The position numbers and the translations under genes are program-made. The notes under the pieces were generated by a model, which was given only the letters and a program-made list of their open reading frames with translations, was not told where the DNA came from and ran no database searches. A DNA stretch of 64,000 nt from Epilithonimonas zeae. Lineage in GTDB: Bacteria > Bacteroidota > Bacteroidia > Flavobacteriales > Weeksellaceae. The stretch covers positions 3,596,001-3,660,000 of the forward strand of contig NZ_CP075338.1 in assembly GCF_023278365.1 (NCBI RefSeq), given 5' to 3'. Of the stretch, positions 8,800-17,584 are shown piece after piece (the first letter of the stretch is position 1; each line of letters opens with the position of its first letter).

Positions 8800-9311
8800 A
8801 TTTTTAGAAGTGATATGATTTCGTCCGAAATCAAACTGGCACTTTTAGAATCTGTATCTACAGTAAAATGAGCTTGAGAATAATAAGGATTTCTCTCAAA
8901 AAGATGTTTAGCAATAAACTCGGGAACGTCAGAATCTTCTAATTTAGAAATCAAAGGTCTGGTATGTTTTTGTAAAAGGACACGTTCTGTCAAAGTTTTC
9001 ACAGAGCCTCTTAAAAAAATACTTTTAGATTTCTCATTGATGATTTCCATATTATTATAGTAAACAGGAGTTCCTCCGCCAAGACTTAAAATAATGTTGT
9101 CTTCTGAATTTAAAATTTCTTCCAAAATCCTTTTTTCCTCTTTTCGAAAGAAGATTTCACCCTTGTTTTGGAAGATTTCTGGGATTGTTTGCTGGTGCTC
9201 TTCAGAAATCTTTTGGTCAAGGTCAATTAATGTGAAATTTATTTTTTGGCTCAAGTTTTTGGAAATGTGAGATTTACCACTACCCATATATCCCAATAGA
9301 GAAATAATCAT
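8796..9311 (-). CDS. aroK: Shikimate kinase
   Basis: 171 aa, normal family length. It phosphorylates shikimate at O3 in the chorismate pathway. P-loop GYMGSGKS at 7-14; shikimate-binding Asp in 'LIDLDQKI' with a following 'FFRKEE' arginine; 'LGGGTPVY' for the substrate loop; lid Arg in 'HTRPLI'. Convergent with the S4 gene (4-bp overlap of the ends) and divergent from the tRNA-Lys promoter. No other aromatic-pathway gene is nearby. Confidence 0.93.
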   Translation of the reverse strand: MIISLLGYMGSGKSHISKNLSQKINFTLIDLDQKISEEHQQTIPEIFQNKGEIFFRKEEKRILEEILNSEDNIILSLGGGTPVYYNNMEIINEKSKSIFLRGSVKTLTERVLLQKHTRPLISKLEDSDVPEFIAKHLFERNPYYSQAHFTVDTDSKSASLISDEIISLLKI

Positions 9312-9341
9312 AATTTTATTTTAAACAAAGTTCGAAAAAAA

Positions 9342-9372
9342 TTTTGAGATTTTAAAAAAAGCCCTATCTTTG
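9342..9372 (+). promoter_or_regulatory. Promoter of the tRNA Lys-Leu-Lys cluster
   Basis: TTTTG (9342-9346), 18 bp, TATCTTTG (9365-9372), followed by GCACCACTC and then AAACGGAACAAC. The last element recurs after the tandem promoters near 45.4-45.6 kb. Confidence 0.75.
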
Positions 9373-9420
9373 CACCACTCTAAACGGAACAACATATGTT
9401 GCTAAGTTTAAGAAGTGGCC

Positions 9421-9493
9421 GACCTGGTAGCTCAGCTGGTAGAGCAATACACTTTTAATGTATGGGTCCTGGGTTCGAATCCCAGCCAGGTCA
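9421..9493 (+). tRNA. tRNA-Lys (anticodon TTT), copy 1
   Basis: 73 nt. Acceptor stem GACCTGG / CCAGGTC with discriminator A; anticodon loop CTTTTAA; T arm GGGTTCGAATCCC. CCA is not encoded. Identical in sequence to the copy at 9702. Confidence 0.97.
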
Positions 9494-9529
9494 CTAGCAA
9501 ATAAATCCGTAGCGATACGGTTTTTTTTT

Positions 9530-9612
9530 GCCTGCGTGGTGAAATTGGTAGACACGCCATCTTGAGGGGGTGGTTTCCTAAGGATGTGCTGGTTCGAGTC
9601 CAGTCGCAGGCA
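9530..9612 (+). tRNA. tRNA-Leu (anticodon GAG)
   Basis: 83 nt, class II. Acceptor GCCTGCG / CGCAGGC with discriminator A; anticodon stem CCATC / GGTGG around loop TTGAGGG; long variable arm. CCA is not encoded. Confidence 0.95.
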
Positions 9613-9701
9613 CTGCAAAAATAATCGATAAAAGATAAGTCGGTAATTGATTTGTAATTTCTAATCATTTATCTCTCATCAATTATCATTCATCAAAGAC
9701 C

Positions 9702-9774
9702 GACCTGGTAGCTCAGCTGGTAGAGCAATACACTTTTAATGTATGGGTCCTGGGTTCGAATCCCAGCCAGGTCA
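9702..9774 (+). tRNA. tRNA-Lys (anticodon TTT), copy 2
   Basis: 73 nt, identical to the gene at 9421. It is separated from the Leu gene by an AT-rich stretch (9613-9701) of the ATCATTTATC / ATTATCATTCATC type seen in other gaps of this window. Confidence 0.97.
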
Positions 9775-9824
9775 CAATTTACGCAAGTAAATTTTTTTCA
9801 TATTAATATTTTGTGATTTGGTGT

Positions 9825-9857
9825 AGAAGCTTCTTGTAAAAGAAGCTTCTTTTTTTG
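9825..9857 (+). terminator. Terminator of the tRNA cluster
   Basis: Perfect 11-bp stem AGAAGCTTCTT / AAGAAGCTTCT with GTAA loop and a T run. It also faces the end of the convergent panC. Confidence 0.9.
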
Positions 9858-9872
9858 TTTTAAATCTTAATG

Positions 9873-10718
9873 TTAGTCCAGATGAAGGTTATCAATTAAT
9901 CTTACGCTTCCAACGTTCACAACTATAAAAGCTCTGTAGTTTTTGTTTTCTGATAAAGAGTCAACCTCTTTTAAAGTTTCTTCGTCTGCAATTATAAAAT
10001 ATTCCAAATCCATTTCTCCCTGGTTGAAGATCTTTTCAACCCTTTCCTTAATTTCATAAACATTTAAAGTTTTTGTCCAGTCATTAACCTGCTTCAAAGA
10101 CTTATATATAAGAGAGGAAGTTTCTTTTTCAGTTTCAGAAAGTCTCATATTGCGGGAACTCATAGCAAGGCCATTTTCTTCTCTATGAATTTTTACGCCG
10201 TGAATTTTAATTTTCAAATCCAAAACTTCAACCAGTTTTTCGATGATTTTCAATTGCTGAAAATCCTTTTCTCCAAAATACGCATTGTCTGGTTGTACTT
10301 GTCGGAATAATTCTTCTACGACTGTTCCAACTCCATCGAAGTGTCCTGGTCTGGCAGCTCCTTCCATTTCGTTTTCGATTCCTCCAAAATTGTAGCGTTT
10401 TCTCTCCATTCCGTTAGGGTAGATATCTTCAACTCTCGGAATATATACTGCATCTACAAGCTTAGAGTTTTCTAGTTTTTTAATATCGTCTTCAATAGTT
10501 CGAGGATATTTTTCAAGATCTTCAGGATTGTTAAACTGAGTAGGATTAACAAAAATAGAAGATATAACAATGTTATTCTCTTTTCTTGCTTCCTCATAAA
10601 GTGAAATATGTCCTGCGTGTAAAGCGCCCATTGTCGGCGCGAAACCTATTGATTTGCCTTGTTTTTTTTGAGTATTAATATAATTGGAAAATGAATTGTA
10701 GTCGTAGAAAACCTGCAT
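9873..10718 (-). CDS. panC: Pantothenate synthetase
   Basis: 281 aa, normal length. It joins pantoate and beta-alanine using ATP. The nucleotidyltransferase HxGH signature is at H34-H37 (PTMGALHAGH). Also present: 'VNPTQFNNPEDLEKYPR', 'GAARPGHFDGVGTVV', 'YFGEKDFQQ' and the KMSKS-like 'MSSRNMRLS'. A TACCTTTG -7 box on the minus strand at 10748-10741 fits a short leader. Divergent from the glycogen-synthase-like gene. panB and panD are not in the window. Confidence 0.95.
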   Translation of the reverse strand: MQVFYDYNSFSNYINTQKKQGKSIGFAPTMGALHAGHISLYEEARKENNIVISSIFVNPTQFNNPEDLEKYPRTIEDDIKKLENSKLVDAVYIPRVEDIYPNGMERKRYNFGGIENEMEGAARPGHFDGVGTVVEELFRQVQPDNAYFGEKDFQQLKIIEKLVEVLDLKIKIHGVKIHREENGLAMSSRNMRLSETEKETSSLIYKSLKQVNDWTKTLNVYEIKERVEKIFNQGEMDLEYFIIADEETLKEVDSLSENKNYRAFIVVNVGSVRLIDNLHLD

Positions 10719-10740
10719 TATTATATTGATGTTTATAGTT

Positions 10741-10748
10741 CAAAGGTA
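10741..10748 (-). promoter_or_regulatory. panC -7 box
   Basis: Minus strand TACCTTTG, 22 bp before the panC ATG. No TTTG at the expected upstream spacing. Confidence 0.45.
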
Positions 10749-10969
10749 ATAGTTTTTTTGGATTGATATTATTAGAATCTAGATAGTTTCATTCAAATCT
10801 AAAAAACATTTATAGAGTAAAATTGTAATTGAGTGACTTATAATGTTTAATAAACCCATTGTTTCATTTAGAAATTAACATTTGGTTATAATTAACTTGT
10901 TGATATATAATATGTTTGAATGTTAAGTATTAATATTAAGGAAAATAAATGTTTTGATTTAATTTTTTG

Positions 10970-11005
10970 TAATTTTGCAAAATGAAGTTTTTGTACTTCG
11001 TTTAA
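10970..11005 (+). promoter_or_regulatory. -7 box and 7-codon leader ORF before the glycogen-synthase-like gene
   Basis: TAATTTTG at 10970-10977, then CAAA and ATG. The ATG opens a short frame at 10982-11005 encoding MKFLYFV and a stop, 10 bp before the main ATG at 11016. The leader also has a small GAAGT / ACTTC stem. The same TAATTTTGCAAAATGAAG string occurs at 39815, where its ATG starts a real gene. Translation of the leader is inference. Confidence 0.4.
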
Positions 11006-11015
11006 AGTAAATTTT

Positions 11016-11786
11016 ATGCCTAATCAAAAGATTTTATACGTTACTACGGAAATGTTTCCCTACCAAGAGGAGACAAATATCGGGAGCTTGGTACACAAAA
11101 TGGCGCTGAAAATGCACGGCGGAGGTAACGATGTAAGGGTTTTTATGCCTAGATTCGGACAAATCAGTGAAAGAAAATTCCAATTACACGAGGTAATCAG
11201 ACTTTCTGGGATGAACATCATTATTAATGATCTGGATCAACCATTGATTATTAAAGTTGCTTCTTTACCTGGTGAGCGTCTGCAGGTTTATTTCATTGAT
11301 AATGAAGAGTACTTCAAAAGAAAACAATATTATTTTGATGACGAAGGAGCACCATTTGAAGATAACAACGAGAGAGCTGTTTTCTTTGCAAGAGGTGTTA
11401 TAGAAACTATCAAAAAACTAAATTGGGTTCCAGATGTTATCCATTTAAATGGATGGATGTCAGCTTTAATCCCGATTTATTTAAAAACTTATTACAAAGA
11501 CGATACTTATTTCAAAGATACCAAAATTGTTCTTTCTGTGTATAATGAGGATGATATTCCGTTGAATGAAAATACCAAAGAAATTTTGGAATTCGATAAT
11601 ATTTCTGGTCTACAATCGTTAGATAAACCAAGCTTCTTGAATTTTGTTAATGCAAGTATGGATTATGTAGATGTCATCGTAAAAGGAAATGAATTTCTTG
11701 AAGAAAAACTTGAGGAGGCTTATGGGAAAGCAGATGCTGAAAAATCAGACTATCTGAATGCAGATTCTATAGCTCAGGTTTATTAA
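11016..11786 (+). CDS. Stand-alone glycogen/starch synthase N-terminal (GT5) domain protein
   Basis: 256 aa, about half the length of GlgA. It starts 'KILYVTTEMFPYQEETNIG', the counterpart of the ADP-glucose-binding 'KxGGLxDV' start, but the Lys and GG are not conserved. It continues with 'VRVFMPRFGQI', 'VYFIDNEEYF' and 'PDVIHLNGWMSALIPIYLK' and stops where the C-terminal GT1-type domain would begin. There is no second-half remnant before the next gene 20 bp on, so it is a stand-alone protein and not a broken gene. Catalysis is doubtful. It leads into DUF4270, glmS and the gld genes. Confidence 0.75.
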   Translation: MPNQKILYVTTEMFPYQEETNIGSLVHKMALKMHGGGNDVRVFMPRFGQISERKFQLHEVIRLSGMNIIINDLDQPLIIKVASLPGERLQVYFIDNEEYFKRKQYYFDDEGAPFEDNNERAVFFARGVIETIKKLNWVPDVIHLNGWMSALIPIYLKTYYKDDTYFKDTKIVLSVYNEDDIPLNENTKEILEFDNISGLQSLDKPSFLNFVNASMDYVDVIVKGNEFLEEKLEEAYGKADAEKSDYLNADSIAQVY

Positions 11787-11806
11787 TTACTATTGTTCAT
11801 AAAATA

Positions 11807-13417
11807 ATGATAAAAATAAAAACATTAATGAAGTTGCTTCCGTTCTTGTTGATGGGAGTAATTGTATTAAATTCTTGTGAAGGAGATTTAGATGATCTAG
11901 GGTCTCAATTGGTGGAAGGAGCAGATGGTGCGGATCAAGCATATAGTATTATCGCTTACAATATTAATAATAATGATGTTATCCAATCAGATGCTTCTAA
12001 ACTGGATAGTGTTAGAATAGGTAATTTTGAAGAGGATGTTTTCGGAAGTCAGAAAGTATCATACCTTACTCAGCTAAGATTGGATACTTATAATCCTGAT
12101 TTTGGAAAAAACCCTGTTATCGACTCTGTAGTGCTTACTTTGAAACCGAGATATGCAACAGCTACGGATTCTATTACAACTACTACTAATGAAGATTATG
12201 TTTATCCAGATGGTTCAGTTGCTGCTAAAAAGGTAGTTACGACATATCCTGTAAGCAAATACGGAAGAACCAAAAACGGAAAAGATAAATTAATAGTTAA
12301 TATAAAAGTGAATGAAGTCACCGACTTTATGGGCGGAGCTTCAGATTCATTATCTTCTAATAAAGCTTTTGCGATAGGTTCGCAGATTGGATCTAAGTCT
12401 TTCAATGGGACTGTGAATTCAGTTGTAATTACTAAAGATTCAGATGGTTCAGAATTGTTGAACCGAAGCGTTTCTATGAGAATAAAACTGGATAGTGCAT
12501 TTTTCCAAAATAAAATTATCGCTAAACAAGGTAATCAGGTTTTAAAGGATGCGGCTTCTTTTATCAGGTATTTTAAGGGAATCAGCATTTCTGTTGATGA
12601 GCCAAAAGGTTACCTTTTTTCTATGGCACCTAACGATGCAGGAATTGTAATTTATTATAAGAATGATGTTACTGCAACAGATGGAACCGTTACAAGGACA
12701 AAAGCACAAACTACTTTGAATTTAGGATCTGGTAATACTCATTTTAGTCATATTGTTTTTAATAAATCCTCAGATTATAGCAATGCTATGACTGCAGCAA
12801 CCAATGTCAAAGATTTGGATAATCCTTTAGTACCACAGTATACAGTAAATCCTGCATCTAAAATATATATGCAAGGAATGGGAGGAAGTAGTATTGGTTT
12901 GAGAATTCCTGCTGGTACTATTTTAGCGCTTAAAAAACTATATAAGGAGAATAAAGTAGGAATCGTTTCTGCAAAACTTCGTTTATTCAATGATGATATA
13001 ACTTGGAAAAATTCTTACAGAAAACCAAGCAGTTTAATCGTTCGTCAAAATAATGAAACTGGATTTTTACCAGATATGACAGAGTTGGCTAGTGCAGGCT
13101 ATTCATTAATAAAAACAGCTAATCTTTCTACGGAAAATGCATCTTATGATATAGGAATTACTGCTTCTTTAAAGAAAATTATCGAAGATGAGACCTATGA
13201 TGTTACAAAAGGAAAAGACTTTATTGTTAATGTCGGAAGTTATTTAAGTGATGCCTCTACTGGTCTTTTATTAGGACAAGCATATAATGACAGAGCTTAT
13301 AACCCGTACCGTATCGTGCTTAAAGGAACAGATATAAATAATCTGGGTAATGCGGGTGAAAAAATATTAAATACTTCTAAGGTAGCTCAGCTTAGAATAA
13401 TATATACTAAAAAATAA
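11807..13417 (+). CDS. DUF4270 lipoprotein
   Basis: 536 aa; a start eight codons in (11828) is possible. Lipobox LNSC near residue 24, then a typical mature start 'EGDLDDLGSQLVEGAD'. The body is beta-rich, with alternating Ser/Thr/Asp strands and no membrane spans, and ends 'VAQLRIIYTKK'. DUF4270 is a Bacteroidota family of exported lipoproteins with no proven role. It sits between the glycogen-synthase-like gene (20 bp) and glmS (11 bp), so the three are probably one transcript. Confidence 0.85.
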   Translation: MIKIKTLMKLLPFLLMGVIVLNSCEGDLDDLGSQLVEGADGADQAYSIIAYNINNNDVIQSDASKLDSVRIGNFEEDVFGSQKVSYLTQLRLDTYNPDFGKNPVIDSVVLTLKPRYATATDSITTTTNEDYVYPDGSVAAKKVVTTYPVSKYGRTKNGKDKLIVNIKVNEVTDFMGGASDSLSSNKAFAIGSQIGSKSFNGTVNSVVITKDSDGSELLNRSVSMRIKLDSAFFQNKIIAKQGNQVLKDAASFIRYFKGISISVDEPKGYLFSMAPNDAGIVIYYKNDVTATDGTVTRTKAQTTLNLGSGNTHFSHIVFNKSSDYSNAMTAATNVKDLDNPLVPQYTVNPASKIYMQGMGGSSIGLRIPAGTILALKKLYKENKVGIVSAKLRLFNDDITWKNSYRKPSSLIVRQNNETGFLPDMTELASAGYSLIKTANLSTENASYDIGITASLKKIIEDETYDVTKGKDFIVNVGSYLSDASTGLLLGQAYNDRAYNPYRIVLKGTDINNLGNAGEKILNTSKVAQLRIIYTKK

Positions 13418-13428
13418 AAACATAAACT

Positions 13429-15282
13429 ATGTGTGGAATTGTTGGATATACAGGTTTTAGAGATGCATATGATATAGTAATCAACGGGTTGCGTCGTCTG
13501 GAATATCGTGGTTATGACAGCGCTGGGATTATTTTAGAATCTCAAAAAGGAGATTTAGAAGTTAAAAAAACCAAAGGAAAAGTAGACGATCTTGTCGCAA
13601 TTTCCAAAGGTTTGAAAGAAACTGCCAAATTGGGAATGGGTCACACAAGATGGGCTACACACGGTATTCCTAGTGATAACAATTCTCATCCACACCTTTC
13701 TAATAATGGTAAAATAGCGATTGTTCATAATGGTATTATAGAAAATTATGATACGATTAAAACAATGCTTATCAATAAAGAATACGAATTTAAATCCGAA
13801 ACTGATACAGAAGTTTTAGTAAATCTTATCCAGTATTTTATGGATAAAGAGCCTACTTTAGACTTTCCAGAAGCCGTAAGATATGCTTTGAACGAAGTTT
13901 ATGGCGCTTATGCGGTTTCTGTGATGCACGAAGATTTTCCGGGACAGTTAGTAGTTGCAAGATTAGGTTCTCCTTTAGCTGTTGGTATTGGTGAAAACGA
14001 ATATTTTGTTGCTTCTGATGCTTCACCTTTTGTTGAATTTACAAAGGAAGCAGTGTATTTGGAAGAAGGTCACATGGCTACAATCTCTTTAGAATCTGGA
14101 ATTGACATCAGAACTATTAAAGAAAATGCTAAAATCGAACCTGCTATTCAAGAGCTAAGACTTAATCTTGAACAAATAGAGAAAGGTGGGTATGACCATT
14201 TTATGTTAAAAGAAATCTTTGAGCAGCCAAAGTCTATTCATGATACAATGAGAGGCCGTCTTTTGGTTGATGAAGGAATCATTAAAATGGCTGGGATCTG
14301 GGATCATTTAGATAGATTAACTAATGCGGAAAGAATTATCATCATTGCTTGTGGTACTTCTTGGCACGCTGGATTAATTGGTGAATATCTAATTGAAGAA
14401 TTTGCAAGAGTTCCAGTAGAAGTAGAATATGCTTCAGAGTTCAGATACAGAAACCCAATTATTAGTTCGAAAGATGTTGTAATTGCAATTTCGCAATCGG
14501 GTGAAACTGCTGATACAATGGCTGCTATCAAATTGGCTAAAGAAAAAGGAGCTTTCGTTTTTGGAATTTGCAATGTTGTAGATTCTTCAATTGCTCGTTA
14601 CACAGATGCTGGTGCTTATACACACGCTGGACCAGAAATTGGTGTAGCTTCTACAAAAGCTTTCACAGCACAATTAACAATATTATCATTAATTGCAATT
14701 AAGTTAGGAAACCATAATGGAAATCTTGGAAAAGCAGATTTCATGAGATTAATTACCGAATTGGATGCTATTCCGAAAAAAGTAGAAGATGTTCTTAATT
14801 CTGTAGATGAAACAGTGAAAACAATTGCTTCCAAATTTGTTGATGCTACCAATTTCTTGTATTTAGGTAGAGGTTACAATTTCCCTGCGGCTTTGGAAGG
14901 AGCTCTTAAACTAAAAGAGATTTCTTATATCCACGCAGAAGGGTATCCTGCTGCTGAAATGAAGCACGGACCTATTGCTTTAATTGATGAAAATATGCCA
15001 ATCGTTATTATTGCTCCGAAAGTTGGGCATTATGATAAGATTGTAAGCAATGTACAAGAAATCAAAGCTAGAAAAGGAAAAGTAATTGCAATTGTTAACA
15101 AAGGCGATACACAAGTTTCTGCAATGGCGGACTATATTATAGAGATTCCTGAGACTTCAGAATGTTTCTCTCCAATCTTAGCATCTATACCTTTGCAGCT
15201 GTTGTCATATTATATTGCTGTGGCTAGAGGAGCTAATGTAGATCAGCCTAGAAACCTGGCAAAATCAGTTACTGTAGAATAA
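13429..15282 (+). CDS. glmS: Glucosamine-6-phosphate synthase (isomerizing)
   Basis: 617 aa. It converts fructose-6-phosphate and glutamine to glucosamine-6-phosphate for peptidoglycan and LPS precursors. N-terminal Ntn amidotransferase domain with Cys2 nucleophile (MCGIVGYTG) and 'GHTRWATHG'. Two SIS domains follow ('IIACGTSWHAG', 'SQSGETADT'; then 'YLGRGYNFPAALEGALKLKE'). The C-terminus 'DQPRNLAKSVTVE' is canonical. It starts 11 bp after the DUF4270 gene. No glmS ribozyme-like leader is seen. Confidence 0.97.
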   Translation: MCGIVGYTGFRDAYDIVINGLRRLEYRGYDSAGIILESQKGDLEVKKTKGKVDDLVAISKGLKETAKLGMGHTRWATHGIPSDNNSHPHLSNNGKIAIVHNGIIENYDTIKTMLINKEYEFKSETDTEVLVNLIQYFMDKEPTLDFPEAVRYALNEVYGAYAVSVMHEDFPGQLVVARLGSPLAVGIGENEYFVASDASPFVEFTKEAVYLEEGHMATISLESGIDIRTIKENAKIEPAIQELRLNLEQIEKGGYDHFMLKEIFEQPKSIHDTMRGRLLVDEGIIKMAGIWDHLDRLTNAERIIIIACGTSWHAGLIGEYLIEEFARVPVEVEYASEFRYRNPIISSKDVVIAISQSGETADTMAAIKLAKEKGAFVFGICNVVDSSIARYTDAGAYTHAGPEIGVASTKAFTAQLTILSLIAIKLGNHNGNLGKADFMRLITELDAIPKKVEDVLNSVDETVKTIASKFVDATNFLYLGRGYNFPAALEGALKLKEISYIHAEGYPAAEMKHGPIALIDENMPIVIIAPKVGHYDKIVSNVQEIKARKGKVIAIVNKGDTQVSAMADYIIEIPETSECFSPILASIPLQLLSYYIAVARGANVDQPRNLAKSVTVE

Positions 15283-15388
15283 TTTTGTAGTTTGTGAAAT
15301 ATTCTTTAACAAATTACGTTTTCAATTAAAATTGATAATTATTCATAAAAAAAATTATATATTTACCGCTTAATTTCTTTAAAATAGG

Positions 15389-16813
15389 ATGAAAAGGATA
15401 TTATTTATATTGTTGTCAACTTCGGTTATCATTTCTTGTTCCAAAGGTGGAGGGAAAGGTATTACAGGTAACCCCGGAATCAAGGGTGAACTTGTTCCAA
15501 GAGGATCTTCAAAATCATTTATAGCAGAAAGACCTTATGGGATGGTTCCAATTCCTGGTGGATCTTTTGTAATGGGTATGGCAGATCAGGACTTTGCGAG
15601 TACACCGGAAAAAGCAATGCCAAAAACAGTGACCGTTTCTTCCTTTTTTATGGATGAGACAGAAGTTACAAACGCAGAATATCGTGTTTTTATCAATGCT
15701 GTTAGAGATTCAATTGCCAGAGGCTTATTAGCTGAAGCTGCTGGAGAAGGTGGAGGAGAAGAAGGCGGAAACGGCGGGTCTATTGCTGACTATGCTTATG
15801 CTTCTAAAAAAACTGGAGAAGATGCAAGTCCTTATCAGAAATTTTTGGAATCTCAGGGTGGTAGAGATGGTTACGATGAATCTAAAAAATTAGATAAAAA
15901 AGTACCATTAACTTATAATACTTCAGCTTATCCGGATGAGAAGTATGCAGAGGTTTTAGAATCTATGTATTTACCTGCTGAAAAGAGAATCAATAATGAA
16001 AGAATCATTGATTGGTCCAAGATTAAATATAATTATCAGTGGGAAGATGTTGCTTCTGCGGTAAAAGATAAAGATAGAGGAACAAAATATCTTAAAAAAG
16101 AAAGTATTGCCGTTTATCCAGACACCACAGTTTGGGTTAAGGATTTTAACTACGCTTATAACGAACCTTTGTTTGATCAATATTTTTGGCATAATGCTTA
16201 TAAAGAATATCCTGTTGTTGGTGTAACTTGGGATCAGGCTAGAGCTTATTGTGATTTCAAAACTAAAATCAAAACAGATTATAACAACAGCCTTAAAAAG
16301 AAAAAGCAAAAAGCTATGAGATTCCGTCTTCCAACAGAATCTGAATGGGAATATGCTGCAAAAGGGGGAATCCAAAATGCTACTTATCCTTGGGGAGGAC
16401 CTTATTTGCAAGATGACAGAGGTTGCTACTTAGCCAACTTCAAACCTAAAAGAGGTACTTATATTGAAGATGAGAAAAAAGGAACTTATACTTACACAGG
16501 TCCTGTGAAAAAATTCCCTAAAAATGGATACGGATTGTATGATATGGCAGGAAATGTTGCAGAATGGACAGAGTCTCCTTACAACAACTCAACTTACGAA
16601 TTCTCATCAACTTTAAATCCATATTTATCTAACCAGGCTTACAGAGAAGTTAAGAAAACTGTAAGAGGTGGTTCTTGGAAAGATGTAGGTTATCTATTGA
16701 TGACTGGATACAGAGATTGGGAAAGAAAAGATTCTGCAAGAAGTTATATCGGGTTCAGAACAATCCAGGATATTCCAGCTGGAGCAGGTAAATTCACGAG
16801 AAAAACAAAATAA
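15389..16813 (+). CDS. gldK: T9SS/gliding lipoprotein GldK
   Basis: 474 aa. Lipobox IISC with Cys17. The body is a formylglycine-generating-enzyme-like fold: 'MVPIPGGSFVMG', 'DETEVTNAEYRVF', 'FRLPTESEWEYAAKGG', 'GNVAEWTES', 'VRGGSW', 'IGFRTIQ'. A Gly/Glu-rich insert lies near 115-130. GldK forms the periplasmic ring with GldN at the outer membrane of the type IX secretion system. First of four consecutive gld genes in the usual order, with gaps of about 45 bp. The 106-bp gap after glmS holds only a weak promoter-like TATATTTA. Confidence 0.95.
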   Translation: MKRILFILLSTSVIISCSKGGGKGITGNPGIKGELVPRGSSKSFIAERPYGMVPIPGGSFVMGMADQDFASTPEKAMPKTVTVSSFFMDETEVTNAEYRVFINAVRDSIARGLLAEAAGEGGGEEGGNGGSIADYAYASKKTGEDASPYQKFLESQGGRDGYDESKKLDKKVPLTYNTSAYPDEKYAEVLESMYLPAEKRINNERIIDWSKIKYNYQWEDVASAVKDKDRGTKYLKKESIAVYPDTTVWVKDFNYAYNEPLFDQYFWHNAYKEYPVVGVTWDQARAYCDFKTKIKTDYNNSLKKKKQKAMRFRLPTESEWEYAAKGGIQNATYPWGGPYLQDDRGCYLANFKPKRGTYIEDEKKGTYTYTGPVKKFPKNGYGLYDMAGNVAEWTESPYNNSTYEFSSTLNPYLSNQAYREVKKTVRGGSWKDVGYLLMTGYRDWERKDSARSYIGFRTIQDIPAGAGKFTRKTK

Positions 16814-16859
16814 ATTATAAAATAAACTAACTTTTACTAACTAACTAAAAATTGAAAAA

Positions 16860-17537
16860 ATGTTTAAAACTAAAGAATCAATAACTAACTTTGTTTATTC
16901 GTTTGGTGCAGCTATCGTAATCTTAGGTGCTTTATTCAAAATGACGCACTGGCACGTAGGACCTATTACTGGTAACGTAGCACTTGCTGCAGGTTTGATT
17001 ACTGAAGCAATCATCTTCTTGTTCTTCGCATTCGATCCACCAGTAAAAGAAGAGCATTATGCTTGGGAAAACGTTTACCCAGAATTATTGGATGAGTCTG
17101 CTGAGAGACAACCAAGAAAAGTTGTTGCTAAAGTAGAAAATAAAGAATTGGAAGTTTCATTATCCGACAAGCTTGACAAAATGTTAGTTGATGCTAAATT
17201 AGACGTAAGCTTATTCGAAAGATTAAGAGGTGGAATTGATAAATTTTCTTCTTCTGTAGATCAAATCAACCAAACTGTAGATGTTTCTGCTTCTACTCAC
17301 AAATATAACGAGCAATTGAATCTTGCCGCTTCTCACCTAGAGAGCATGAATGCTTTATATGCTTTACAATTGGAACAAGGACAAAAGCAGTCTGAGTTCA
17401 GCAAAAAATATGTTGAAGATATCCAGAAATCTGCAGCACAATCAGAAAAATTCAATGAGGAATTACAAGGTTTAACTTCTAATCTTAATAGCCTTAACAG
17501 AGTTTACGGTGGTATGCTTAGCGCAATGAAGTCTTAA
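16860..17537 (+). CDS. gldL: T9SS motor protein GldL
   Basis: 225 aa. Two membrane spans at about 9-27 and 38-57. Glu49 in the second span matches the glutamate known in flavobacterial GldL to be needed for proton-driven motor function. The C-terminal 140 residues are a cytoplasmic coiled coil with amphipathic helices ('SVDQINQTVDVSAST', 'SNLNSLNRVYGGML'). GldL pentamer and GldM dimer form the inner-membrane motor that powers secretion and, in gliding species, motility. Confidence 0.96.
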   Translation: MFKTKESITNFVYSFGAAIVILGALFKMTHWHVGPITGNVALAAGLITEAIIFLFFAFDPPVKEEHYAWENVYPELLDESAERQPRKVVAKVENKELEVSLSDKLDKMLVDAKLDVSLFERLRGGIDKFSSSVDQINQTVDVSASTHKYNEQLNLAASHLESMNALYALQLEQGQKQSEFSKKYVEDIQKSAAQSEKFNEELQGLTSNLNSLNRVYGGMLSAMKS

Positions 17538-17584
17538 TCCCTATCATTTTAATTATTGTTTAACATTTAAATTATTGTATTAAA

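Noticed and set aside
9364-9668. Two minus-strand open frames over the tRNA Lys-Leu region
   Set aside because: They are antisense to tRNA genes and have no protein-like composition; the open frames come from tRNA sequence.
11016-11786. Frameshifted or truncated glgA pseudogene
   Set aside because: The frame ends cleanly, the next gene begins 20 bp later and no fragment of the second domain is present in any frame nearby.
15301-15388. Independent gldK promoter
   Set aside because: TATATTTA with a TTG 23 bp upstream is too far from consensus in AT-rich DNA to claim.
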